A DNA stretch of 64,000 nt from Desulfofundulus luciae (lineage in GTDB: Bacteria > Bacillota > Desulfotomaculia > Desulfotomaculales > Desulfovirgulaceae): assembly GCF_030813795.1 (NCBI RefSeq), contig NZ_JAUSUX010000015.1, positions 1-64,000 on the forward strand. Reading direction: 5' to 3'. This document shows positions 25,190-34,465 of the stretch, one piece after another; position 1 is the stretch's first letter, and each line of letters starts with the position of its first letter. Made by a program: the position numbers and the translations under genes. The notes under the pieces are model-generated. The model did not search any database and was not told where the DNA came from. It was given only the letters and a program-made list of their open reading frames with translations.

Positions 25190-27226
25190 ATGTCGGTTTT
25201 TCAGCGGGTAACATACCCCTTTACGGCCATTGTGGGCCAGGAAAAAATGAAAAAAGGGTTAATCTTGAATGCGATTAACCCCCGCCTGGGGGGAATTATC
25301 ATCCGCGGGCAAAAGGGTACGGCCAAGTCCACCGCCGTGCGGGCACTGGCTGCCCTGTTGCCGGAAATTGAAGTGGTGGTGGGGTGTCCCTTTAACTGCG
25401 ATCCCAATGACCTTGCTTGCCTTTGTCCCGGGTGTAGAGAACGGTTGGCGGCCGGCCGGAAGCTGGAAAGAACCAGCCGCCAGGTGCAGGTCATTGATCT
25501 GCCTGTTTCGGCCACCGAGGACCGGGTGGTGGGCAGCCTGGACTTTGAATACGCCATTAAGCACGGCCGGCCCCGTTTCGAGCCCGGGGTGCTTGCCCGG
25601 GCCAACCGGGGAATCATCTACGTAGATGAGGTCAACTTGCTGGATGATCATATTGTGGATGTCCTTTTAGATGCGGCGGCTATGGGCGTGAATGTGGTGG
25701 AAAGGGAAGGCATCTCATATACCCACCCGGCGGAGTTTGTCCTGGTGGGCACCATGAACCCGGAGGAGGGAGAACTGCGGCCCCAGTTGCTGGACCGTTT
25801 CGGCCTTTGTGTGCAAATTGAGGGGGTGGACGACCCGGAGCAACGGGTGGAAATCATCCGCCGCCGGGAGGCCTTTGATGCGGATCCAATGGTTTTTTTG
25901 GCCTGCTGGGCTCCTGAAGAACAAAGGTTAAGGGAGAAAATCATTGCCGCCCGCGCTTTGCTCCCCCGGGTTACCATCCCGGAGAATCTGTTATACCTGG
26001 CTGCCCGTTTGAGCATGGAAGCCCTGGCGGCCGGGCACCGGGCCGATATTGTCATGGCCGCTGCTGCCCGGACTATTGCCGCCTTCGACGGCCGGATAGA
26101 GGTAACCGAAAAAGACATCCTGGAAGCGGCAGAGCTGGTTCTTCCACACCGGGCGAGGGAAGCTCCTCCACTGCCTCCGGAGCAGCCGGAACCGCCTCAA
26201 GAGGAACCGGAACCGCCGCAAGAGGAAGATCATCAGGAACAAAACCCGGAACAAAGCGAAGAGGCCCCGGCCGGGGAACCTTTTGAAGATAGCCGATCGG
26301 CAGAACAACAGGAATCGCGGGACCAGGAGTCGTCAACACAGGATCAAGAGCCGGATCAGGCTTCCTCTCCTCCCGCAACTGCGCAGGATGTGGTCTTTGC
26401 TGTGGGGCAGCCCTTTCCGGTCCGGCGCATTACTTATGACCGGGACCGTCTGTTGCGAAAAGGGTCCGGGCGCCGTTCCCGCACCAGAACGGCCACCCGG
26501 GCCGGGCGATATGTGCGCAGTACCATGCAGCGCAAAAACAACGACCTGGCCTTTGACGCCACCTTAAGGGCGGCGGCTCCCTATCAGGCTTATCGAGAAA
26601 AGAATGGCCTGGCTGTGGCGCTCACACCGGCAGACATCCGGGAAAAAGTGCGGGAAAAGCGCATCGGGAACTTTTTGCTTTTCGTCGTAGATGCAAGCGG
26701 CTCCATGGGAGCGCAGCAGCGCATGGTGGAAACCAAGGGTGCCATCTTATCCCTCTTATTAGATGCTTACCAGAAGCGGGATAAAATTGGTCTGGTGGCC
26801 TTTAAGGGGGATGCGGCAGAAATTTTGCTGCCGCCCACCGGTAGCGTGGAGATGGGTTATAAGCTGCTGGAAGAACTGCCCACCGGCGGGAAAACCCCGC
26901 TTTCCGCCGGGCTGCTCAAGGCTTATGAGGTAGCCAGGGCCCACTTGTACAAGGACCCAAACATATCGCCTCTTTTGATTCTTATCTCCGATGGGCGGGC
27001 GAATGTTAGCATGGGTCAGGATAAGCCCCTGGCCGAGGCCCGTCGGGTAGCGGAAATGATCCGCGATGAGGAACGAATTAAAACCCTGGTCGTGGACGTG
27101 GAAAAGAACGGCTTTGTTACCTTTGGCCTGGCCCGGGAGCTTGCTTTTGCCCTGGGGGCTGAATATTACAAAATAGATGATTTAAAGGCCGATACTCTGG
27201 TACAGGCAGTGCGAGAGATTATTTGA
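25190..27226 (+). CDS. Magnesium/cobalt chelatase ChlD-type subunit (AAA+ plus VWA)
   Basis: A 678-residue protein. AAA+ domain (~5-320): Walker [21 protein letters not shown], a Cys-containing insert CPFNCDPNDLACLCPGC, Walker [21 protein letters not shown], and [20 protein letters not shown]. Then a Pro/Glu/Gln-rich acidic linker (~325-410) and a VWA domain (~480-678) with the MIDAS motif VDASGSMGAQ and LISDGRANVS. Such subunits assemble with ChlI rings to drive the large CobN/ChlH subunit. ATG 25190 (GGAGGG 7 bases upstream) is chosen over ATG 25175. Metal and tetrapyrrole are not decided by sequence; the CobN at 30,534 is the obvious partner. Confidence 0.9.
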   Translation: MSVFQRVTYPFTAIVGQEKMKKGLILNAINPRLGGIIIRGQKGTAKSTAVRALAALLPEIEVVVGCPFNCDPNDLACLCPGCRERLAAGRKLERTSRQVQVIDLPVSATEDRVVGSLDFEYAIKHGRPRFEPGVLARANRGIIYVDEVNLLDDHIVDVLLDAAAMGVNVVEREGISYTHPAEFVLVGTMNPEEGELRPQLLDRFGLCVQIEGVDDPEQRVEIIRRREAFDADPMVFLACWAPEEQRLREKIIAARALLPRVTIPENLLYLAARLSMEALAAGHRADIVMAAAARTIAAFDGRIEVTEKDILEAAELVLPHRAREAPPLPPEQPEPPQEEPEPPQEEDHQEQNPEQSEEAPAGEPFEDSRSAEQQESRDQESSTQDQEPDQASSPPATAQDVVFAVGQPFPVRRITYDRDRLLRKGSGRRSRTRTATRAGRYVRSTMQRKNNDLAFDATLRAAAPYQAYREKNGLAVALTPADIREKVREKRIGNFLLFVVDASGSMGAQQRMVETKGAILSLLLDAYQKRDKIGLVAFKGDAAEILLPPTGSVEMGYKLLEELPTGGKTPLSAGLLKAYEVARAHLYKDPNISPLLILISDGRANVSMGQDKPLAEARRVAEMIRDEERIKTLVVDVEKNGFVTFGLARELAFALGAEYYKIDDLKADTLVQAVREII

Positions 27227-27253
27227 AATCCTGGATTAAGGGAGATGGATAAA

Positions 27254-28321
27254 ATGAAATATATTTACCCTTTTTCAGCCATCGTCGGGCAAGAAGAGAT
27301 GAAAAAAGGCTTGTTGTTAAATGCCGTCAACCCCAAACTATCCGGCATTCTCATCCGGGGGGAAAAGGGCACCGCCAAATCCACCGCCGTGCGGGCTCTG
27401 GCGGCATTATTACCGGAGATCGATGTGGTTGCCGACTGCCCCTTTAGCTGTGACCCCGATGATATCACCACCATGTGTATGGACTGCCGGCAACGCCTTG
27501 CCGCGGGCGAGGAACTGCCCCGGGCCAGGCGAAAAATGCGGGTGGTGGACCTGCCCGTATCAGCCACTGAAGACCGGGTGGTGGGGACGCTGGACATTGA
27601 GCAGGCCATCAAAAAGGGAGAAAAGCACTTCGAACCGGGTGTTCTGGCCCAGGCCAACCGGGGTATTCTTTATGTGGACGAGGTAAACCTTTTAGACGAT
27701 CACGTGGTCGATGTGTTGCTGGATTCCGCAGCTATGGGAGTAAACACTGTGGAGCGGGAAGGGGTTTCCTTCACCCACCCGGCACAATTTATTCTTGTGG
27801 GCACCATGAATCCGGAGGAGGGAGAACTGAGGCCCCAGTTGCTGGACCGTTTCGGCCTTTGTGTACATATCACCGGTATTATGGACCCGGAGCTGCGGGT
27901 GGAGGTGATCAGGCGCCGGGCTGCTTTTGAAGAAGATCCCGAAGGGTTTACCAGGCAGTGGGAGGGGGAAGAGGAAAAGTTACGCCGGCAAATCGTGGCG
28001 GCTAAAAAACTGCTGCCGGAGGTAGAAATCCCGGAGGAAATGCTTTATCTGATCGCAAAGATAGCCATTGAAATGGGTGTGGACGGCCACCGGGCCGACC
28101 TGGTGATGATGAAGGCGGCCAAAACCATGGCCGCCCTGGCCGGCCGTACCGAGGTTACCCGCGATGATGTGCACAGTTCGGTGAACCTGGCCCTGCTCCA
28201 CCGCATGCGTCGCAAGCCTTTCCAGGAATTGGATATTGACCGGGAGAAGCTACAGGTGATCATGGGCGGACAAAAAGCACGCCATGCTCACGATTATCAC
28301 CACGGCCACAGCCACCGGTAA
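27254..28321 (+). CDS. Magnesium/cobalt chelatase ChlI-type AAA+ subunit
   Basis: A 355-residue AAA+ ATPase nearly parallel to the N-terminal half of the preceding ChlD-type protein: [20 protein letters not shown], the Cys insert [57 protein letters not shown]. The His-rich C-terminal tail ([14 protein letters not shown]) may bind metal. ATG 27254 lies 9 bases after GGGAG; ATG 27245 is too close. ChlI rings hydrolyse ATP while the CobN/ChlH subunit inserts the metal. ChlD and ChlI look like a tandem duplication with later gain of VWA. Confidence 0.9.
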   Translation: MKYIYPFSAIVGQEEMKKGLLLNAVNPKLSGILIRGEKGTAKSTAVRALAALLPEIDVVADCPFSCDPDDITTMCMDCRQRLAAGEELPRARRKMRVVDLPVSATEDRVVGTLDIEQAIKKGEKHFEPGVLAQANRGILYVDEVNLLDDHVVDVLLDSAAMGVNTVEREGVSFTHPAQFILVGTMNPEEGELRPQLLDRFGLCVHITGIMDPELRVEVIRRRAAFEEDPEGFTRQWEGEEEKLRRQIVAAKKLLPEVEIPEEMLYLIAKIAIEMGVDGHRADLVMMKAAKTMAALAGRTEVTRDDVHSSVNLALLHRMRRKPFQELDIDREKLQVIMGGQKARHAHDYHHGHSHR

Positions 28322-28391
28322 TATGACGACGCGTGCAGGGAGGGTGTGGCCGGTTTTTACGTGCAGTGACATTGAGCCGGAGGTTTGCAGA

Positions 28392-29231
28392 GTGATTGAG
28401 CTTCGCCAGTTGACCAAACATTACGGAAACATTGTCGCCGTGGATGGCCTGGACCTGGAGATAAAAAAGGGGGAGATCTTCGCCCTGCTCGGTCCCAACG
28501 GTGCCGGTAAGACTACCACTATAAGGATGCTGACCATGCTCACCAAACCTACCGGCGGCACGGCTTTAATCAATGGCTATGACGTTATGCGGGATCTGGA
28601 CAGGGTGAAAAAGGAAATCGGCGTGGTGCCCCAGCATATGAACCTGGACCAGGAGTTGACCGCCCGGGAAAACCTGGAACTGCACGGGCGCCTGCACAGG
28701 ATTCCTGCTTCCCGCCGGCGGGAAAGAATCGAGGAACTCCTCGACTACGTGGAACTCCGGGAGCGGGCAGGGGATCTGGTGAGCAAATTTTCCGGAGGCA
28801 TGAAACGCCGGTTGATGATTGCCCGGGCATTGATGCACAACCCAAAAGTTCTTTTCTTAGACGAACCTACCGTGGGTCTGGACCCCCAGACCCGCCGCAA
28901 GATCTGGGACTTAATCCGGCGCATGAACAGTGAAGGCATGACTGTCCTTTTAACCACCCATTACATTGAAGAAGCGGAAGTTCTCTGCCACCGGGTGGGC
29001 ATTATGGATAAAGGCCGGTTGATTGCCCTGGGGACACCCCGGGAATTAAAGCAAAAAGTAGGGGAAGTGGTGGTGGAATCCTTTGGTGGCAAAGACACCG
29101 GTTATAAACTTTTTCCCAGCCGTGATAGGGCCCTGGCCTATGCCGGCCAGTTGGATGGAAATGTTTTAATCCGGGAATCCAACCTGGAAGATGTTTTCGT
29201 CGAGCTAACCGGGCGTAAGGTGGGTGATTGA
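28392..29231 (+). CDS. ABC exporter ATPase (DrrA/multidrug type)
   Basis: A 279-residue ABC ATPase: Walker A GPNGAGKTTTIRML, signature FSGGMKRRLMIARAL, Walker B VLFLDEPTVGLDPQTRRKIW, H-loop LTTHYIEEAEVLCHRVG, and a C-terminal DrrA-like domain (NLEDVFVELTGRK). GTG 28392 is chosen with GGAGG 8 bases upstream. The next gene, an ABC-2 permease, overlaps it by 8 bases. Very similar to the ATPase at 41,218, suggesting duplication. Substrate is unknown; location inside the chelatase island suggests export of a metal complex or tetrapyrrole, or resistance. Confidence 0.88.
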   Translation: MIELRQLTKHYGNIVAVDGLDLEIKKGEIFALLGPNGAGKTTTIRMLTMLTKPTGGTALINGYDVMRDLDRVKKEIGVVPQHMNLDQELTARENLELHGRLHRIPASRRRERIEELLDYVELRERAGDLVSKFSGGMKRRLMIARALMHNPKVLFLDEPTVGLDPQTRRKIWDLIRRMNSEGMTVLLTTHYIEEAEVLCHRVGIMDKGRLIALGTPRELKQKVGEVVVESFGGKDTGYKLFPSRDRALAYAGQLDGNVLIRESNLEDVFVELTGRKVGD

Positions 29232-29964
29232 GATCGATTTCTACACCGTATTCTGGCGGGAAATGGTGGTTTTCAGGCGTACCTTTGTTAAATTCTTTGC
29301 TTCCCGGCTGGTGAGCCCCCTTTTATATCTGGTGGCTTTTGGCTGGGGGCTGGGCCGGGGGATTCAAATGAATGGGGGCAACTATCTGGAATTTGTGGTG
29401 CCCGGGATTATCGCCCTTTCGGCCATGAATACCAGCTTTAACGCCGTGGGCGTTTCCCTGAATATGAGCCGCCTGTACCACAAAACCTTAGAGGAATACC
29501 TGATTGCTCCCATCAGCGCCGGTGCTTTTGTGCTGGGCAAAGTGCTGGCGGGCACCGTGCGCGGGCTGGTTGCTTCTCTGATCATTCTGGCCCTGGCTTT
29601 TGTGTTTGGAGCCCACCTTGCTATAAATGGGTGGTTTTTCCTGGTGGTCATCCTCACCTGTTTTCTCTTTGCCGCCCTGGGAGTGGTGGCGGCCATGACC
29701 ATCAACTCCCACGAGGATATGGCCAACTTTTCTACTTTTGTTATTTTGCCCATGTCCTTTCTCTGCGGTACCTTCTTTTCCCCTGACCGCCTGCCCGGGG
29801 CCGTAGCGTATATAATAGAGGTGCTGCCCTTAACCCACTCCAGCCATGCCTTACGTGCCCTGGCCCGCGGGGACGGGCTTCTGCCCGTATCCCTGGCAGT
29901 GCTGGCGGGGTATGCGGCGGTGTTGTTTGTTGCTGGCGTAATGGTGGTGAAAAGGGTCAGGTAA
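29224..29964 (+). CDS. ABC-2 type permease
   Basis: A 246-residue membrane protein with about six hydrophobic segments and the ABC-2 family features SRLVSPLLYLVAFGWGLGRG, YLEFVVPGIIALSAMNTSFN, YLIAPISAGAFVLGKVLAGT and FLCGTFFSPDRLPGAVAYII. Starts at GTG 29224, overlapping the stop of the ATPase gene, so the two are coupled and form one exporter. Same layout and sequence style as the permeases at 42,089 and 43,090. Substrate unknown. Confidence 0.85.
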   Translation: MIEIDFYTVFWREMVVFRRTFVKFFASRLVSPLLYLVAFGWGLGRGIQMNGGNYLEFVVPGIIALSAMNTSFNAVGVSLNMSRLYHKTLEEYLIAPISAGAFVLGKVLAGTVRGLVASLIILALAFVFGAHLAINGWFFLVVILTCFLFAALGVVAAMTINSHEDMANFSTFVILPMSFLCGTFFSPDRLPGAVAYIIEVLPLTHSSHALRALARGDGLLPVSLAVLAGYAAVLFVAGVMVVKRVR

Positions 29965-29994
29965 GGAGGAGGGCCTGTAAGGCCCTCTTCCTTA
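29962..29994. terminator. Hairpin between convergent genes
   Basis: AAGGAGGAGGGCC, loop TGTAA, GGCCCTCTTCCTT; it works in both orientations and contains both stop codons. It ends the operon that began at 24,721. Confidence 0.65.
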
Positions 29995-30225
29995 ATGCAG
30001 GTGAAGCTGTTTCATCTCCTTGAGCAGTCTTTCGCCGTCATTTATATGTGCCTGCAGGTGACTGATGCGGTCCGGATCGGCATTGGTCCGTTTCAAATCC
30101 TCCAGCTCCAGCCGGTGAGCTGCTAGTGAGCCCTCCAGTTCCCGGTACATTTCCATGGCCCGTTCAAAAGAGAGACCCCTTTGCCTTTCTTCTTCAAAAC
30201 GGTGCTTGATGCTGGAACAACTCAT
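29992..30225 (-). CDS. Small coiled-coil protein, unrecognised
   Basis: A 77-residue, highly charged protein (FEEERQRGLSFERAMEMYRE and DGERLLKEMKQLHLH) predicted by eye to be mostly helix/coiled coil, with two Cys-region residues absent except CSS at the start. ATG 30225 lies 8 bases after AAGGAGG on the minus strand; ATG 30231 is too close. I do not recognise a family. It is the only intact minus-strand gene between 13 and 43 kb, divergent from the CobN gene. Confidence 0.6.
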   Translation of the reverse strand: MSCSSIKHRFEEERQRGLSFERAMEMYRELEGSLAAHRLELEDLKRTNADPDRISHLQAHINDGERLLKEMKQLHLH

Positions 30226-30329
30226 GTGCATAACCTCCTTAAAGTATTTTTATCCTGAAGTTTGCCTCATCCCGCGGAAAAAGATACCTGAATAAAATTT
30301 TTATTCCGGGAGGAATTTTTCACTTTGAG

Positions 30330-30356
30330 TAGAATATTTCCACCTTAAGTAGAATA
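30330..30356. promoter_or_regulatory. Direct repeat TTRAGTAGAATA, possible operator
   Basis: TTGAGTAGAATA and TTAAGTAGAATA occur exactly 20 bases apart (TAGAATA at 30330-30336 and 30350-30356), about two helical turns. A perfect palindrome of the same TAGAATA half-site lies at 61,054-61,077 before another FmdE gene. The rest of 30,226-30,452 is AT-rich with one stem, GCGAC-CGGA-GTCGC near 30,383. Confidence 0.35.
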
Positions 30357-30452
30357 GAGGGAAACTAAACCCGTATTACAAAGGCGACCGGAGTCGCTAC
30401 CTCGTGACATTTTCAAATAATAACCGCTTTTAAAACTTAATATTTAAGTAAT

Positions 30453-30510
30453 AAGCCACGAAGGCGGAACTTTCCTTTACGAAGGAGGGTTATTGTCTTC
30501 GTGGCTTTTT
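30453..30510 (+). promoter_or_regulatory. CCACGAAGG hairpin attenuator candidate, copy A
   Basis: Outer stem AAGCCACGAAG (30453-30463) / CTTCGTGGCTT (30497-30507) is perfect. Inner stem AACTTTCCTT / AAGGAGGGTT closes on a UACG tetraloop, and the T-run continues to 30510. It ends 24 bases before the CobN start codon. The gene upstream is on the other strand and the last plus-strand gene has its own terminator, so this hairpin has no upstream gene to terminate; attenuation of CobN is the simplest reading. Confidence 0.65.
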
Positions 30511-30533
30511 ATTGTATGGATAGGGGGGATTTC

Positions 30534-33500
30534 ATGAAAAAAGTTACCGCCGTGATGTGGCACAGCCACACCACCACTATGCGGCGGGCCGCGGAGCTGG
30601 TCAGGGACGTGCTGGAGGTTAAGGTGTACTCGGCCCGCTTTTTAGATGAGGGTAAAGAAGATCTCACTGAAGCCCTCGAGGACATGGCCCGGGCCGACCT
30701 GATTTTCCTTTACCGTTCAGCGGCAGAAATTGTCTGGGATGAACTGGAAAAGACGGTAAAACGACTGGCCAGGCCCGTGGTTTGCGTGGCCCATGACCCG
30801 GCTTTGTGGGTCCTTTCAACAGTGGGGCCGGATGTGGTTTCCAGATGCTACACATATATAGTTCAGGGCGGTAAAGAAAATTTTGCCCACATGCTCCGGT
30901 ATCTGGCTGTCGAAGTTCTGGGTGAGCGGCTGGAGTACAGCGAGCCGCTTACCTTCCCCTGGGAGGGTATTTACCACCCGGCCGCTTCTGGTTGTTTTGC
31001 TACGGTGGAAGATTACCTGTCCTGGTACGAGACATACCTCAGTCAAGCCGGCTGGCCCGAATCATTGGTCGCTTCCGCTCCCACCGTGGGCCTGCTCTTT
31101 GCCCGCAACAACTGGGTAAACGGTAACCTGGCTGTGGAGAACTTGTTAATTCGCCTCCTGGAGGAAGAAGGGTTCAGGGTTATCCCTGCCTTCTGCTACT
31201 CCCTGAAAGATGACGGGCTGGGTACGAAGGGTTCCGGTGAGGTGGTGCGCCAGTACTTCTTAGCTCAGGACGGAAGGCCCCGTATCAAGGCCATGGTCAA
31301 GCTGATCTCCTTCTTTTTGGAAGCCCGCACCCGAACCGATGACTTCTTGCGCGAGGATGTGGCCACCTCAGGAGTGGCCCTCTTACAGCGGCTGGGTGTG
31401 CCCGTCTTCCAGCCGGTAACTTCCTTTTACCGCACGGTAGAGGAATGGGTAGAGGATCCCCAGGGTTTAAACCGGGATATAGCCTGGTGTATAGCTCTAC
31501 CCGAGTTTGAAGGGGTAATCGAGCCAATTTTCATTGCCGGAGCCAGGCGTGAAGGGGAACTGGAAATCCGCGTGCCCGTGGAAGAGCGCTGCCGGCACCT
31601 GGTGAACAGGGTGTCCAGGTGGGTTGAACTGGCGCGAAAGCCGGTCCACGAGCGAAAAGTGGCTTTTATCCTCCACAACAACCCCTGTGCCTCGGTGGAA
31701 GCCACGGTGGGCAGCGGAGCCAACCTGGACACCCTGGAGAGCGTGACCAGGATTTTGTGCCGTATGAAGGAAGCGGGTTATTCCGTGGAAGTTCCCGCCA
31801 GCGGCAAAGAGTTAATCGACACCATTATGAACCGGAAGGCCATCTCGGAATTCCGCTGGACTACCACCGATGAAATTATCAGCAAGGGCGGGGCGTTAAA
31901 GCTCATGCCCGTAGAAGAGTACCGGCAGTGGTTTGATCATTTATCTCTGCGGGTGAAGGAACGGCTTACTGAAGCCTGGGGTGCCCCGCCGGGAGAAGCC
32001 AAAAACGGCGTACCCGCGGCCATGGTCCACGAGGGGAAAATCGTCATTACCGGAGTTCAATATGGCAACGCTGTGGTATGCGTGCAGCCGAAGCGGGGCT
32101 GTGCCGGTGCCCGCTGCGACGGGCAGGTCTGCAAAATCCTGCACGACCCGGACATCCCGCCGCCGCACCAGTACCTGGCCACCTACCGCTACCTGGAGCG
32201 GGACTTTGGCGTGGATGTCCTAGTGCACGTGGGCACCCACGGCAACCTGGAATTCCTGCCCGGCAAAGGCGTGGGACTCTCCGGCGAGTGTTACCCGGAT
32301 TTAGCCATCGGTTCCCTCCCTCACCTTTACATCTACAACGCGGATAACCCGCCGGAGGGCACCATTGCCAAAAGGAGGAGCTATGCCACCCTGGTGGACC
32401 ACATGCAGACGGTGATGACCGGGGGTGGTCTCTACGACGAGCTGGCCGAGCTGGAGCGCTACCTGGAGGAATACGAAAAGGCCAGGGTGGCCGACCCGGC
32501 CCGGGCCCATACTCTGGAGCATTTAATTATTGAAGAAATCAAAAAGACCAACCTGGACAAGCAAATTTCCGTGGAAGGCGGCCATGATAATTTTGCCGCC
32601 ATTGCCGAAAAAGCCCACGCCGTGCTTTCCACCATCCGCAACACGCAGATCCAGGACGGGCAGCACATCTTCGGCGAGATACCGGAAGGAGAGCGGCGCA
32701 TTGAATTCATCAACTCCATCCTGCGCTTTGACGCCGGGGAAAAGGTCTCTTTGCGCCGGGCCGTGGCCGGCCTCATGAATCTGGATCTGGCCGGGCTTTT
32801 GGCCGACCAGGGAAGGTTCTCGACTCGTTACGGCAAGTCCTATGGTGCCCTCTTGGAAGAAATTGATGCTGCGGCTAAAGCCTTTATTGGCAGGTTCTTA
32901 AAGGGACAGGAAGTGGATCCGGGTTTTGCTCAAGAGGTCCTGGGGGATAAGTTTGTCTGCCCCGAGGCTTTGCCGGAAGTAAATGCCCTTTTACCACGGG
33001 TGCTGGATTTGAACGAGCGTATTGAAGGTTCTAAGGAGATCGAATCGCTGCTGGCCGGTTTTGACGGGAAATACATCCCCGCCGGGCCCTCCGGGCTGAT
33101 CACCCGCGGCAGGGACGATGTACTGCCTACTGGCCGCAACTTTTATTCCCTGGACCCCCACCGGGTGCCCACCCGGGCCGCCTGGGAAGTGGGCAAGCGC
33201 CTGGCGGAAAAAATTCTGGAAAAACACCTGGCTGATGAAGGCCGCTATCCGGAGAACATTGCCCTTTACTGGATGTGCAACGACATTATGTGGGCCGACG
33301 GCGAGGGCCTGGGGCAGATGTTCTACCTTTTGGGCGTGCGTCCCCGGTGGCTGCCCAACGGTCGGGTGGCGGGTATCGAAGTAATCCCGCTGGAAGAATT
33401 AGGACGCCCCCGCATTGACCTGACCGTGCGGGTCTCCGGCATTACCCGGGACAACTTCCCCAACTGCGTAGAGCTTTTAGATGAGGCCATCCAGACCGTG

Positions 33501-34427
33501 GCCGCCCTGGACGAGCCGCCGGAGCAGAACTACGTCCGCAAGCACACCCTGGCCCGACTGGACGGGCAGAACGACCCGCAGGCCTGGCGGGACGCCACCT
33601 TGCGCATCTTTGCCTCGAAGCCCGGCACCTACCAGGCCGGCGTCAACCTGGCCGTTTACGCTTCGGCCTGGAAAGAGGAGAAAGACCTTGCCGATATCTT
33701 TATCTACTGGAACGGTTACGCCTACGGCAAGGGTGTTTTTGGCAAGGAGGCCTTCCGCCAGTTGCAGGCCAGCCTGAAGACGGTGGATGTAACCTATAAC
33801 AAGGTGGTTACCGACGAGTACGACCTCTTCGGCTGCTGCTGCTACTTCGGCACCCATGGCGGGATGACTGCCGCCGCCCGGGTGGCCTCCGGTAAAGAGG
33901 TGAGGACCTACTACGGCGATACCAGGGAACCGGAGCATGTGGAAGTACGCACCCTGGCCGATGAGATCCGGCGGGTGGTCCGGACGAAGCTTTTGAACCC
34001 GAAGTGGATCGAGGGGCAGAAGCGGCACGGTTATAAAGGCGCCGGGGACATTTCCAAACGTATTGGCCGGGTCTACGGCTGGGAAGCCACCACGCAGGAA
34101 GTGGACGACTGGATCTTCGATGACATCACCAGGACCTTTATCCTGGACGAAGAAAACCGCCGTTTCTTTGAAGAACACAACCCCTGGGCGCTGGAAGAAA
34201 TCGCCCGCCGGTTGCTGGAGGCCCACCAGCGGGGCCTGTGGAATGCCGATCCCGAAGTGCTGGAAGGATTGAAAGAACACTACCTGGAGATCGAAGGCTG
34301 GCTGGAGGAGAGAATGGGCGACATCAAGGGCGACTTCCAGGGCGGCGCCATCGACATCCTCACCGCCGAGGAAGTGGCCGACTGGGGAGCCAAGATGCGG
34401 GAGATCAAAGCAAGGTTGGGGAGTTAA
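30534..34427 (+). CDS. cobN: CobN/ChlH-type chelatase large subunit 1, with Cys-rich insert
   Basis: A 1,297-residue cytoplasmic protein of the cobaltochelatase CobN / magnesium chelatase H family (usual length 1,200-1,400). Conserved boxes: IPPPHQYLATYRYLERDFGV, VLVHVGTHGNLEFLPGKGVG, VLPTGRNFYSLDPHRVPT, KRHGYKGAGDIS. It inserts a divalent metal into a tetrapyrrole with ATP from ChlI/ChlD. Odd: where family members read QPPRG and go straight to the H-D-P-D box, this one has CVQPKRGCAGARCDGQVC, four cysteines in 18 residues, absent from the paralog at 47,596. ATG 30534 follows AGGGGGG. Chelatase partners lie at 25,190-28,321; importer genes follow directly. Confidence 0.88.
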   Translation: MKKVTAVMWHSHTTTMRRAAELVRDVLEVKVYSARFLDEGKEDLTEALEDMARADLIFLYRSAAEIVWDELEKTVKRLARPVVCVAHDPALWVLSTVGPDVVSRCYTYIVQGGKENFAHMLRYLAVEVLGERLEYSEPLTFPWEGIYHPAASGCFATVEDYLSWYETYLSQAGWPESLVASAPTVGLLFARNNWVNGNLAVENLLIRLLEEEGFRVIPAFCYSLKDDGLGTKGSGEVVRQYFLAQDGRPRIKAMVKLISFFLEARTRTDDFLREDVATSGVALLQRLGVPVFQPVTSFYRTVEEWVEDPQGLNRDIAWCIALPEFEGVIEPIFIAGARREGELEIRVPVEERCRHLVNRVSRWVELARKPVHERKVAFILHNNPCASVEATVGSGANLDTLESVTRILCRMKEAGYSVEVPASGKELIDTIMNRKAISEFRWTTTDEIISKGGALKLMPVEEYRQWFDHLSLRVKERLTEAWGAPPGEAKNGVPAAMVHEGKIVITGVQYGNAVVCVQPKRGCAGARCDGQVCKILHDPDIPPPHQYLATYRYLERDFGVDVLVHVGTHGNLEFLPGKGVGLSGECYPDLAIGSLPHLYIYNADNPPEGTIAKRRSYATLVDHMQTVMTGGGLYDELAELERYLEEYEKARVADPARAHTLEHLIIEEIKKTNLDKQISVEGGHDNFAAIAEKAHAVLSTIRNTQIQDGQHIFGEIPEGERRIEFINSILRFDAGEKVSLRRAVAGLMNLDLAGLLADQGRFSTRYGKSYGALLEEIDAAAKAFIGRFLKGQEVDPGFAQEVLGDKFVCPEALPEVNALLPRVLDLNERIEGSKEIESLLAGFDGKYIPAGPSGLITRGRDDVLPTGRNFYSLDPHRVPTRAAWEVGKRLAEKILEKHLADEGRYPENIALYWMCNDIMWADGEGLGQMFYLLGVRPRWLPNGRVAGIEVIPLEELGRPRIDLTVRVSGITRDNFPNCVELLDEAIQTVAALDEPPEQNYVRKHTLARLDGQNDPQAWRDATLRIFASKPGTYQAGVNLAVYASAWKEEKDLADIFIYWNGYAYGKGVFGKEAFRQLQASLKTVDVTYNKVVTDEYDLFGCCCYFGTHGGMTAAARVASGKEVRTYYGDTREPEHVEVRTLADEIRRVVRTKLLNPKWIEGQKRHGYKGAGDISKRIGRVYGWEATTQEVDDWIFDDITRTFILDEENRRFFEEHNPWALEEIARRLLEAHQRGLWNADPEVLEGLKEHYLEIEGWLEERMGDIKGDFQGGAIDILTAEEVADWGAKMREIKARLGS

Positions 34428-34465
34428 AATTTGGCTTTTGTTTCTGGGGAGAGGAGAGTCACATC

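Noticed and set aside
25190-28321. Chlorophyll biosynthesis locus
   Set aside because: ChlI/ChlD/ChlH-like genes alone are common in anaerobes without photosynthesis; no bch/chl pathway or reaction-centre genes are present and cobalamin riboswitches dominate the region.
33477-34280. Long minus-strand open frame (267 codons) opposite CobN 1
   Set aside because: Antisense shadow of a GC-rich, strongly conserved coding region; no ribosome site and no recognisable protein.
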